A stretch of DNA of 9,182 bases from Clostridiales bacterium (lineage in GTDB: Bacteria > Bacillota_A > Clostridia > Christensenellales > Aristaeellaceae): assembly GCA_024684665.1 (NCBI GenBank), contig JAIKWN010000083.1:1-9182 (forward strand), written 5' to 3'. The position numbers and the translations under genes were made by a program. Position 1 is the first letter of the stretch. The number at the start of each line of letters is the position of its first letter. Positions 1 to 5,854 of this stretch are shown here, in pieces. The notes under the pieces are model-generated. The model had not been told where the DNA came from, made no database searches, and saw only the letters and a program-made list of their open reading frames with translations.

Positions 1-243
1 TCAGCGGCTACCTTGCTATATATAAACGGTCACGTTAATATTCCTTTGGGGGTTGACATTGGGATCCTGTCGATGTGGATAACCATCCTTAAGAACCATC
101 TCGCAGAGGCCTTCCATATAGTTTACCCAAACAACCGTGAAACCATATAATAAGGTTTAGTGGATGGGTATGAAGTTGCAAGGGGTATTTGCTCCCGTTT
201 CGGAAAATGATACACATTCAAGCATCTCTTCCTAGCTCTTTAC
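1..243. other. IS flank without a supported gene
   Basis: This is the sequence outside the left end of the IS630 element and is more AT-rich than the cobalamin genes. No complete gene is visible. The minus strand has an open stretch of about 46 codons ending at a TAG near position 17; its last residues read VNPQRNINVTVYI. The plus strand is open from position 1 to a TAA near 150 and includes NIPLGVDIGIL. Neither frame has a convincing start with a ribosome binding site, and I recognise no family in either. One of them may be the end of a broken gene. Neither continues the PAP2-like remnant found on the other side of the element. Confidence 0.4.
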
Positions 244-269
244 TATTGCTCCCCCAATAAAAACGTGAA
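244..269 (+). repeat. IS630 left terminal inverted repeat
   Basis: It reads TATTG, five unmatched bases, then CCAATAAAAACGTGAA. Against the right end, the TATTG is identical and 15 of the last 16 bases match. TATTG and CAATA are also complementary to each other, so each end holds a small internal palindrome. The repeat stops 2 bases before the transposase stop codon. Confidence 0.75.
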
Positions 270-271
270 TC

Positions 272-1189
272 TTAAGCGGCATATTGGGTGCAAGGAGCCC
301 GAAAGAAGGAGGCAACGACAGAGGGTACAGAGGACAGATAATCCAGACGGTTCTGCACATTGGCTTCAAGCTCAGCTTGTGTGCGGGGCGACTGCTTAGC
401 ACCGGCATTGCGTTTGATGTCGCTGTTGAGCAATTCGTCCGGGTTGTACTCCGGCGCATAGGGGGGGAGGTAGAAAAGCTCAATTCGATCCTTATGCTCC
501 TCCAGCCAAGCCATGACTTTCTTTGCGTGGTGGACACGAAGGTTGTCAAGGATCAGGAAGACTTTTTTCTTACTGTCCGTGATCAGACGGGTCATGAAAT
601 CGATCAGCTTATCCGTGTTCATGCTGTCCTTGTACAGCATAAATCGCAGCTTCCCACGCTTGGAAATGGCTGACAGCATCTCAATTTTCAGCTTCTGGGC
701 TTCAACTCTGACCACGGGCGTCTGCCCCTTCGGCGCGTAGCCGCGCGCATAGTTGGCCGTGTTCTGGATATTGGTTTCATCCCCGAAAAAGATCTCCGCG
801 TCCTCTTCCTCAGCGCGCTGCGTGATCCCGGGAAACTCCTGGTTCAGCCAGCTGTCGATCTTCTTCTCGTCCTGCTTGTAGGCCCGCTTTACAGGACGCT
901 GCACCGTAAAGCCCCACCGGGCCAGGTAATAGCCCAGTGTGGACAGCTTGATGTCGATCCCGTACTTCTCCTTGATCAGTTGCCGGATATTGTTCCGCGT
1001 CCACATGCACTCTCTGAAGCGCATCTGCTCCGGCGTCTTGTCCACAATGATCTTCTGAATCTCCTTCTCCTGCTCGGGTGTCAAAACCTTGTTCTTCCCG
1101 GCAGGTCTGCCGCGTTTCTTCGGCTTCAGCGCCGCTGCTCCGCCCGTTTCATACAGCTTCTTGACGTTCGAGACGTGTCCTACACTCAC
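272..1189 (-). CDS. IS630-family DDE transposase, main frame
   Basis: This frame encodes the catalytic part of an IS630/Tc1-mariner transposase, which cuts and rejoins DNA at TA sites. Residues 1-16 complete a helix-turn-helix that begins in the preceding frame (SVGHVSNVKKLYETGG). A basic linker (KPKKRGRP) follows, then a second winged-helix-like region. Catalytic acidic residues are visible as D137 in FFGDETN, D215 in LILDNLRVHH and E252 in YNPDE, after the family motif LPPYAPEYNP. The C-terminus is complete. The GTG at 1189 overlaps the upstream stop as GTGA, so coupled initiation is possible. The frame is open back to 1249, and the natural protein probably starts in the upstream frame and shifts. 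The core has no internal stop, so it could be active if expressed. Confidence 0.9.
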   Translation of the reverse strand: MSVGHVSNVKKLYETGGAAALKPKKRGRPAGKNKVLTPEQEKEIQKIIVDKTPEQMRFRECMWTRNNIRQLIKEKYGIDIKLSTLGYYLARWGFTVQRPVKRAYKQDEKKIDSWLNQEFPGITQRAEEEDAEIFFGDETNIQNTANYARGYAPKGQTPVVRVEAQKLKIEMLSAISKRGKLRFMLYKDSMNTDKLIDFMTRLITDSKKKVFLILDNLRVHHAKKVMAWLEEHKDRIELFYLPPYAPEYNPDELLNSDIKRNAGAKQSPRTQAELEANVQNRLDYLSSVPSVVASFFRAPCTQYAA

Positions 1190-1314
1190 GCCCAGGTCTT
1201 TTGCAATTTCCTTGCCCTTTTGCCGTCCTTCAGCATCCGTATGATCGTCTTACGGAGGTCGTGCTGCCCTTTGGATCCGATGTTCAAAGCATCGGATTTC
1301 AGCTCGTTTTCCAC
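1186..1314 (-). CDS. IS630 transposase N-terminal frame (HTH part)
   Basis: This short frame runs from GTG at 1314 to a TGA at 1186-1188 and encodes ENELKSDALNIGSKG followed by LRKTIIRMLKDGKRA, the first half of the DNA-binding domain. Near 1213 the homology passes to the -1 frame, giving KEIAKDLGVSVGHV, which completes a helix-turn-helix. I see no standard in-frame X XXY YYZ slippery heptamer; the nearest candidates are the AAAAGGG run around 1215-1221 and A AAG near 1198-1201. The split could therefore be programmed frameshifting, GTGA-coupled re-initiation, or a one-base mutation. The start is uncertain: no ribosome binding site precedes GTG, and TTG at 1332 is an alternative. Confidence 0.6.
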   Translation of the reverse strand: MENELKSDALNIGSKGQHDLRKTIIRMLKDGKRARKLQKTWA

Positions 1315-1320
1315 GGTAAT

Positions 1321-1349
1321 AGTATACCACAAACGACTGTCATTTTCAA
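1321..1349 (-). promoter_or_regulatory. Promoter of the IS630 transposase
   Basis: Read on the minus strand, TTGAAA (1344-1349) is followed by a 17-base spacer and TATACT (1321-1326). Each box matches 5 of 6 bases of the sigma-70 consensus at ideal spacing. The -35 box lies partly in the right terminal repeat, a common IS arrangement that lets transposase binding repress transcription. The expected start of transcription, about 1314, coincides with the GTG start, so the message may be leaderless. Confidence 0.65.
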
Positions 1350-1370
1350 GTTTTTATTGGTATGTCAATA
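1345..1370 (-). repeat. IS630 right terminal inverted repeat
   Basis: On the minus strand it reads TATTG, five unmatched bases (ACATA), then CCAATAAAAACTTGAA. It pairs with 244-269 with one mismatch in the 16-base inner block. The transposase -35 box overlaps its inner edge. Confidence 0.75.
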
Positions 1371-1550
1371 ACTACCATGATGAACAGAGCCAGGCGCTTT
1401 CCGCTTTCCTTTTCCAGCAGAAGAGAATGATCAACAGTACCAGCAGCAGGCCCATTTCACCGCCGACAAAGCTCAGAACTGCGCCGATCGTTCCATTCAG
1501 GCTTCCCAGGTCTTATGAATCCTCTCAATCAGTGCGACTTCCCACACCAT
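1371..1550 (-). pseudogene. PAP2-like membrane phosphatase, frameshifted N-terminal remnant
   Basis: Reading from ATG at 1550, after a GGGGAG ribosome binding site at 1561-1566, three frames together give one plausible protein. MVWEVALIERIHK comes first. After a shift near 1512 comes DLGSLNGTIGAVLSFVGGEM followed by the hydrophobic GLLLVLLIILFCWKRK. After a second shift near 1402 comes GKRLALFIMVV, which reaches the IS end. The order (an amphipathic start, a glycine/glutamate pair before a membrane helix, then GKRLAL) resembles the N-terminus of clostridial PAP2-superfamily phosphatases; this assignment is from memory, not a search. The catalytic part is missing, and it does not reappear beyond the IS. 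An ATG at 1559 is an alternative start but lies too close to the GGGGAG. Confidence 0.6.
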
Positions 1551-1581
1551 GTTTTCCATCTCCCCAAAACACTATTATGGT

Positions 1582-1632
1582 TCTCTGAAACGCATTTCCA
1601 AAGTTCAAGTAAACAACGTCTCTGAAGCGCAT
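1582..1632. repeat. Imperfect direct repeat TCTCTGAARCGCAT
   Basis: TCTCTGAAACGCAT at 1582-1595 and TCTCTGAAGCGCAT at 1619-1632 match at 13 of 14 positions, with starts 37 bases apart. The second copy is identical to 1011-1024 inside the transposase gene. The repeat lies just upstream of the PAP2-like remnant. Its function is unknown; it may be debris of an earlier insertion. Confidence 0.5.
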
Positions 1633-1662
1633 GCAAAATGGCGTCATTTCAGAGACGTTGTT
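1612..1662. repeat. Perfect 15-bp inverted repeat, 21-base loop
   Basis: AACAACGTCTCTGAA (1612-1626) is the exact reverse complement of TTCAGAGACGTTGTT (1648-1662). The 21-base centre can pair a little further (CGCAT against ATGGCG, with a bulge). No T-run follows on either strand, so a simple rho-independent terminator is unlikely. It lies upstream of the PAP2-like remnant and could be an operator-like palindrome or the ends of a very small mobile remnant. Confidence 0.6.
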
Positions 1663-2051
1663 CTACAGGAAGTTTGTTGAACAAGTTAGCGGCGCGCAGG
1701 TTTTTGGACAACTGGGAGAAACTTCTCTACATTTTCTTTCCTGATGGATGTTTGAATCCCGCCCGTCGGTTTATTCTGAATCACTCGCAACAACAAAAGA
1801 GGAAAAAGTTTTACATCGCCCGTCTGCTTCGAGGAAACGGACCCATCAGATTCGGAAGACAAAGGAACCTTCTGCAAAGCTTTGCATACGCTTCAAGGGT
1901 TGCCATGCCTGTGTCCCCGTTCACAACAAGTGCGCACTCTCCGCAAGACACTGCACTTTTCCGTATTCGTTAATACCTGATCGCGGCTTTTTTCTTTCAT
2001 TTCTGCGCAGAAGCTTCCACTGTTTTCCTATGTTACCCCATTCCCCCGGCG
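1663..2051. other. Intergenic stretch with no supported gene
   Basis: I see no gene here. A plus-strand open frame (1638-1973) and a minus-strand one (1686-1877) have basic or low-complexity translations with no recognisable motif and no ribosome binding site. A 12-base palindrome TTCTGCGCAGAA lies at 2001-2012, about 40 bases beyond the protease stop codon. It is not followed by a T-run on the minus strand, so I do not call it a terminator. The stretch is less GC-rich than the protease and cobalamin genes. Confidence 0.5.
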
Positions 2052-4850
2052 TCAGTTCGCGAAGAACATGGCGTCGCGGTCCTCCTCTTCATCAATCTCC
2101 GGATAATACACTTGGATGCTCTGGCGTTCCCGTCCGACGTAATCAATCGTATCATCATGAATGAAAGCATACAGTTCCTCAAACGTCACCCGTCGATCCA
2201 GGTTCTTATCCGCCATCATCGGACAGGCTTTGATCTTTGACAGGTCGTCGGAGAGATTCCATCCGAGTCCGCGGAGCGCACTGCGCGTGTATATGCCCGT
2301 CCCATATGTCTTGTTCCGGTCCAGCTCGTAAACATCCGCGATGGTATCCTCATATCCCTGCTTCGGGTTTGGGACTTTCTCAACATCGAACAGATAGAGG
2401 TGATCTTTCTGGAAATAGTTCCCGTACAGTGGGTTTCCACTCATCGAACCATCGTCCAGATAGATTCCGACGTCAAATGTGTTCCACTCCGTAAAAGTCC
2501 GGATATACCGCCAGGATTTGAACACCGTCCGGTCATAGGAGGTTTGCTCCCCGGAAGCAGCAGTAATGACGTAATACGAATCGGCTGCAAGGTTGTCTTC
2601 CTCTCCGCCGTCCCTGCTTGCGGGTCTGGGACGGAAGGCGTCAATAAACGCCTGATTCACGGCATCCAGGTCTTCTCGGGTCACCGCGGCGTACTCCACC
2701 GAGCCCCCACCTGCGGATCTGCCTGCCAGATCACCCCGCCCGATCAGGCCTCCGCTGAAGCAGGAATCCGCAAGGATCACCTTCCTGCCCTTCACCTGAT
2801 CCAGGACAGCACGCAACTGCCCAGGTGTGACAAAATCGGAATCGTCGATGTTAAACTGGTTCTCCGTGAACCCGATCAGCGCACCGACTGGATCGTCAGC
2901 GCCGTGCCCGCTGTAAAAGAAGAGGGACACGTCGTTTTCATCCGCGTCGCTGAACGTCTCCAGAATCGCAGGCCCAAACTCGGGACCGCGGAGATCTTTT
3001 TTCACGGTCACCTGATACGGCGTCTTCTTTAGGCCCTTCAGCATTGTTGCCATGCGTGCCGTATCAAAACCCGGGCCGGTCAGGTAACTGAAGGACGTAT
3101 AATTGTTTCCCACCAGGAGCGCCCGGTAGGTGACGGGATTGACCGTAACTTTGCAACGCGCCTCGCGTCCAAGGATCGACGCCACGATCGTCGTCTCGCC
3201 CGCGCTGACCGGAAATACGGAACCGTAGCTGTTGACGACTGCCACAGTTTCGTCGAGGCTCTTCCAGTCGAGATACTCAAAAAAGCGGAAGGTTTCCGGT
3301 TTATCCAGATCCAGGTTCGTTACTTCGAGTTCGAAATACTCATCTGTACCTAAATAAATCGTCGTTTCCGAGCAATTGATCGCCAGCGGTCCGAGATCGT
3401 CTACCCCTTCGAACACCCATACTGGCACGGGATTCAGGTTCGCCGTATCCTGTAGTTCAAAGGAATCGACACTCGTCCCGGCGACCGGACGCACCGCACA
3501 CTGATAGGGCTTCACACTGTATGGCACGTCCTCGAACGTGACACTGCCTTTGTTGCTTTCGACTTCGACGGTCTTTGTGATCGGTGCGCCACCGTCCGCC
3601 TGGTACAGATACGCGACGAAGTGCGTCACGCCGCTGTTATGATTCTCCCAGTTCGCCGTCACCTTCTGATAGTAAGCGCTCGCCGTCAGGTTCGTCACGC
3701 CCAGCAGGTGATTCGCAAGAAAACGCACCGTCAGCGCATTCGATTTCAGGCCGCTCGCGCTCTTTCCGCCGTCCTTCGTTCCCTTCGGCTGCAGTGTTAC
3801 CTTCTGACGGCCCGTTTTGGGTTCGATAACTGCACTTGCTTCGTAACAGCCGTTCTCCGGATTAACGATGCAGTCCTTCCGCTCGATCACGGCCTTTTTC
3901 CCGCCTATGGAAAGAGCATAGCTCTCCGCCAGCTCCGCGTGCGTGAAGCCCACGAGCACCCGGCCATCCTCAAGCTGCCGGGCATAGCGGAGCACGGGCG
4001 TAGCCATCCAAGCCTCACTCTGCACCCGGATGCTTGCCGAGGTCGCCCTGCCCTTCACGTCGTTCCGGGCTGCCCAAAGCTTATAGGTGCTTTTTCCAGC
4101 GGGCACGTCGGTATCGATGTAGATCCCGGAAAAGGGAGAGATGACATAGTTATGCTTTTCCCTGCCGCGCGCAATCTCAAGAAAATACCGTTCCGCACCG
4201 GTGTCCTGCGTATCCCACTCGACCAGAACAGTCCGCTGCGCCGTCTGCGTCAGTCTCATGGCAGGCTTCTTTGCCCAGAGCGTCGACACAACCGTAACAC
4301 TCGCGGTTCCGGACGGAGTCCCGTAGGTTTCCCGCTGCGCCTTCGCGTCCACGACTTCCGCACGCACAAAATAGGTATGCACGCCCTCCCGTACGCCGGA
4401 GACCGTCAGCCTGTTCTTTCCGGTTTCCCTGCCAACCTGCAGAGTCGCACCTGTCTTCCCTTCGATCTCATAAACAAAATATTTCGCGTCCTTCGGCAGC
4501 CCCTCCAGCTTCTTCCAGATGAAGATCACCTTCCCGCCGGCGTCCACGGCTTTGAAATCTTCCGGCGCAATCGTCTGCCATGCTTCCGCATCACCACCGG
4601 CAAGTGGAATATAGACGACTGAGCGTTCTTCCGCATCGACCGCTTCCTCCGTGGTGTCCTCTCCGATGACAGCCCGATCCGCGAATTCATCCTGGAAGAA
4701 GGTCTCTTCCGCAAAGAGCTCCTCCTTCGAAACATCGGCGTTTTCGCCAAAGCTTTCTTCTGAGAAAAACTCCTCTGCCGACCCGCCCGCGAGACCGATC
4801 CGGCTCATCAGGATCAGCGTCGCCAACGCCAGCATGGCTGTTCTTTTCAT
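2052..4850 (-). CDS. Secreted multidomain caspase-like (C14) cysteine protease
   Basis: This is a 932-residue exported protein. Residues 1 to about 25 form a signal peptide (KR, hydrophobic core, cleavage near GSA). Residues 26-75 are highly acidic and hold a nine-residue repeat, EEFFSEESF and EELFAEETF. About four fibronectin-III-like beta domains span 95-475, and a BIG2-type Ig-like domain spans about 490-572. The caspase domain begins at YRALLVGNNY (575). Its dyad is H649 in FYSGHGA and C697 in LADSCFSGG; the downstream ITAASGEQTSYD (762-773) resembles the p10 region. An EF-hand-like loop, DKNLDRRVTFEE, sits at 881-892. Bacterial metacaspases are often calcium-activated and cleave after Arg or Lys; here that is inference. 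GGAGG lies 7 bases before the ATG. Substrate unknown; no terminator seen. Confidence 0.9.
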   Translation of the reverse strand: MKRTAMLALATLILMSRIGLAGGSAEEFFSEESFGENADVSKEELFAEETFFQDEFADRAVIGEDTTEEAVDAEERSVVYIPLAGGDAEAWQTIAPEDFKAVDAGGKVIFIWKKLEGLPKDAKYFVYEIEGKTGATLQVGRETGKNRLTVSGVREGVHTYFVRAEVVDAKAQRETYGTPSGTASVTVVSTLWAKKPAMRLTQTAQRTVLVEWDTQDTGAERYFLEIARGREKHNYVISPFSGIYIDTDVPAGKSTYKLWAARNDVKGRATSASIRVQSEAWMATPVLRYARQLEDGRVLVGFTHAELAESYALSIGGKKAVIERKDCIVNPENGCYEASAVIEPKTGRQKVTLQPKGTKDGGKSASGLKSNALTVRFLANHLLGVTNLTASAYYQKVTANWENHNSGVTHFVAYLYQADGGAPITKTVEVESNKGSVTFEDVPYSVKPYQCAVRPVAGTSVDSFELQDTANLNPVPVWVFEGVDDLGPLAINCSETTIYLGTDEYFELEVTNLDLDKPETFRFFEYLDWKSLDETVAVVNSYGSVFPVSAGETTIVASILGREARCKVTVNPVTYRALLVGNNYTSFSYLTGPGFDTARMATMLKGLKKTPYQVTVKKDLRGPEFGPAILETFSDADENDVSLFFYSGHGADDPVGALIGFTENQFNIDDSDFVTPGQLRAVLDQVKGRKVILADSCFSGGLIGRGDLAGRSAGGGSVEYAAVTREDLDAVNQAFIDAFRPRPASRDGGEEDNLAADSYYVITAASGEQTSYDRTVFKSWRYIRTFTEWNTFDVGIYLDDGSMSGNPLYGNYFQKDHLYLFDVEKVPNPKQGYEDTIADVYELDRNKTYGTGIYTRSALRGLGWNLSDDLSKIKACPMMADKNLDRRVTFEELYAFIHDDTIDYVGRERQSIQVYYPEIDEEEDRDAMFFAN

Positions 4851-4918
4851 TTTCGTTCCTCCGTTTTAAGAAGCCCGTCCGCGCCGACCGATACAGATCC
4901 GGACATGGATCGAACCAT
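4847..4918 (-). other. Possible leader ORF overlapping the protease start
   Basis: On the minus strand an ATG at 4918 opens a 23-codon frame (MVRSMSGSVSVGADGLLKTE, then ERK). Its TGA overlaps the protease ATG as ATGA. AAGGA lies only 3 bases upstream, which is too close for good initiation, and the predicted transcript start falls about 2 bases before this ATG. It could couple translation, but chance is a serious alternative. Confidence 0.2.
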
Positions 4919-4926
4919 TTTTCCTT

Positions 4927-4955
4927 ATTGTAAAAGAAAAAGTTGGGAATTACAA
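4927..4955 (-). promoter_or_regulatory. Promoter of the caspase-like protease
   Basis: On the minus strand, TTGTAA (4950-4955, 4 of 6 consensus bases) is followed by exactly 17 bases and TACAAT (4927-4932, 5 of 6). This predicts transcription from about 4920 and a 5' leader of about 70 bases. The -35 box includes the TAA stop codon of the cobC-type gene, so the protease is separately transcribed but abuts the cobalamin operon. I found no terminator between them, so read-through is possible. Confidence 0.6.
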
Positions 4956-5531
4956 GCGCGAATCCGCCGTAGCAGCAGAAGCGGGAAGCTTTCGGTACCG
5001 CCCATCCTCCTCAAGGACATAGCCCTCTGCGCACCCGGTCTGAAAGTCGAAATACTCTCCCGCAGGAATTGCGTATGCTTCCAGGATCGCCATGATCGTG
5101 CCCCCGTGCACGACGAGCGCGCAGTTTCCCGGGCTCTCCCACAGGCGGAGAGCCCCAAAGGCCCGGACACATCGGGCAGCAAATTCCTTCCGGCTTTCCC
5201 CGCCGGGGAACGGGAGCTCCCCTCCGGAAGAAACCCAGGCGCAGTAGGCCTCGCTGTCCTTCAGTTCCTCAAAACTCTTCCCTTCGAAATCCCCGAAATC
5301 GCACTCCCGGAAATCCGGAACGATCTCAGGAACACGCCCCGGGAAGAGGAACCCGGCCGACTGCAGACAGCGCTTCATGGGACTGCAAATCACGCGGGAT
5401 ACCGGCGGCAGTCGCAGTTTCTTCAGGGTTTCCAATCCCTCCGAACAGAGCGGTTCGTCCGTGCGACAGCCGGTATAGCGACGCTCCAGGTTGCCCCGGG
5501 TCTTTCCATGGCGTATAAGATAGAGGCTCAT
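4950..5531 (-). CDS. cobC: CobC-type alpha-ribazole phosphatase (histidine phosphatase)
   Basis: This is a 193-residue phosphoglycerate-mutase-like phosphatase. In cobalamin synthesis this family removes the 5'-phosphate from alpha-ribazole phosphate or adenosylcobalamin phosphate. The signature LYLIRHGKT places the phosphorylated histidine at H8. R54 in CSPMKR, E76 in FRECDFGDFEG and H142 in VVHGGT complete the usual active site, and the length is normal. I chose ATG at 5531 because MSLYLIRHG is the typical N-terminus and overlaps the preceding stop as ATGA; the frame stays open to 5597 without family-like residues. The function rests on position as last gene of a nucleotide-loop cluster; by sequence alone other histidine phosphatases are possible. 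Confidence 0.85.
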   Translation of the reverse strand: MSLYLIRHGKTRGNLERRYTGCRTDEPLCSEGLETLKKLRLPPVSRVICSPMKRCLQSAGFLFPGRVPEIVPDFRECDFGDFEGKSFEELKDSEAYCAWVSSGGELPFPGGESRKEFAARCVRAFGALRLWESPGNCALVVHGGTIMAILEAYAIPAGEYFDFQTGCAEGYVLEEDGRYRKLPASAATADSRL

Positions 5532-5854
5532 TTGATGCGCACCCCGATCCCGCAGACGCAGCGCGTCACGGATTCCGAGCGCCGTGCAATCGCACACAGC
5601 GCCCGGCCGACGGCCTCGCGAAATGCCCGTTCGGCAGGGTCCACGGGAACAACGCCCGAGCCGACTTCATTTGACACGATCACAATGTCCGGCTTCTCAT
5701 GATAAACACTCTCCGCGTATTCCAGGGGATCCTCTCCGCGCAGGAGCGCTTCCCGAACCTTTTCATGAAAGTCCGTAAGAAGAAATTCATCGGGATTCTC
5801 CTGCCGCGCGAGTTCCTCCTGAGCCTGAAACGCACCTCCGATGTAAAGCTTCAT
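5528..5854 (-). CDS. Short CobU-like protein with degenerate P-loop
   Basis: This 108-residue protein resembles a shortened CobU (adenosylcobinamide kinase / guanylyltransferase). Its C-terminal half keeps the family core: IVIVSNEVGSGVVP (57-70), the helix FREAVGRALCAIA, and the ending CGIGVRIK. The N-terminal glycine-rich loop reads IGGAFQAQEELA, so the Walker A lysine and serine/threonine are absent; related clostridial short paralogues, as I remember them, have GGAYQGKT here. The guanylylated-histidine region of full CobU is also missing. A normal kinase reaction therefore looks unlikely; it may be a partner of the CobU encoded two genes upstream, or a scaffold. The ATG at 5854 has GGGAG 6 bases upstream and overlaps the cobS stop as ATGA. 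The frame extends to 6514, but that part is only antisense-like shadow of cobS. Confidence 0.8.
   Translation of the reverse strand: MKLYIGGAFQAQEELARQENPDEFLLTDFHEKVREALLRGEDPLEYAESVYHEKPDIVIVSNEVGSGVVPVDPAERAFREAVGRALCAIARRSESVTRCVCGIGVRIK

Larger units (their letters stand above)
244..1370 (-). mobile_element. IS630-family insertion sequence, about 1.13 kb
   Basis: The element is bounded by matching inverted ends (244-269 and 1345-1370) and carries one DDE transposase split over two frames. The length is normal for IS630/Tc1-mariner elements. These insert at TA and duplicate it, and the outermost TA at each end (244-245 and 1369-1370) fits such a duplication. The transposase stop lies only 2 bases inside the left repeat, and its promoter starts inside the right repeat, which is the compact layout of an intact IS. 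It lies directly against a broken PAP2-like gene. The exact outer boundary is inferred from the repeats, since no empty site is available for comparison. Confidence 0.85.

Noticed and set aside
53..87. TTGACA at 53-58 as a plus-strand promoter
   Set aside because: No acceptable -10 box at 16-18 bases; the best is GATAAC at 19 bases, and no supported plus-strand gene follows.
1335..1366. TTGACA at the IS right end as the transposase -35 box
   Set aside because: It is 36 bases from TATACT, while TTGAAA at 1344-1349 has the ideal 17-base spacing.
1612..1662. Inverted repeat as a rho-independent terminator
   Set aside because: No T-run follows the stem on either strand, and the loop is long.
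1638..1973. Plus-strand open frame of 111 codons in the intergenic region
   Set aside because: There is no ribosome binding site or recognisable motif, the composition is rich in basic residues, and it begins inside the inverted repeat.
3621..4622. Plus-strand open frame of 333 codons opposite the protease
   Set aside because: It lies wholly antisense to a well-supported gene, its translation is Arg/Pro/His-rich with no motif, and it has no ribosome binding site. It is a by-product of GC-rich codon use.
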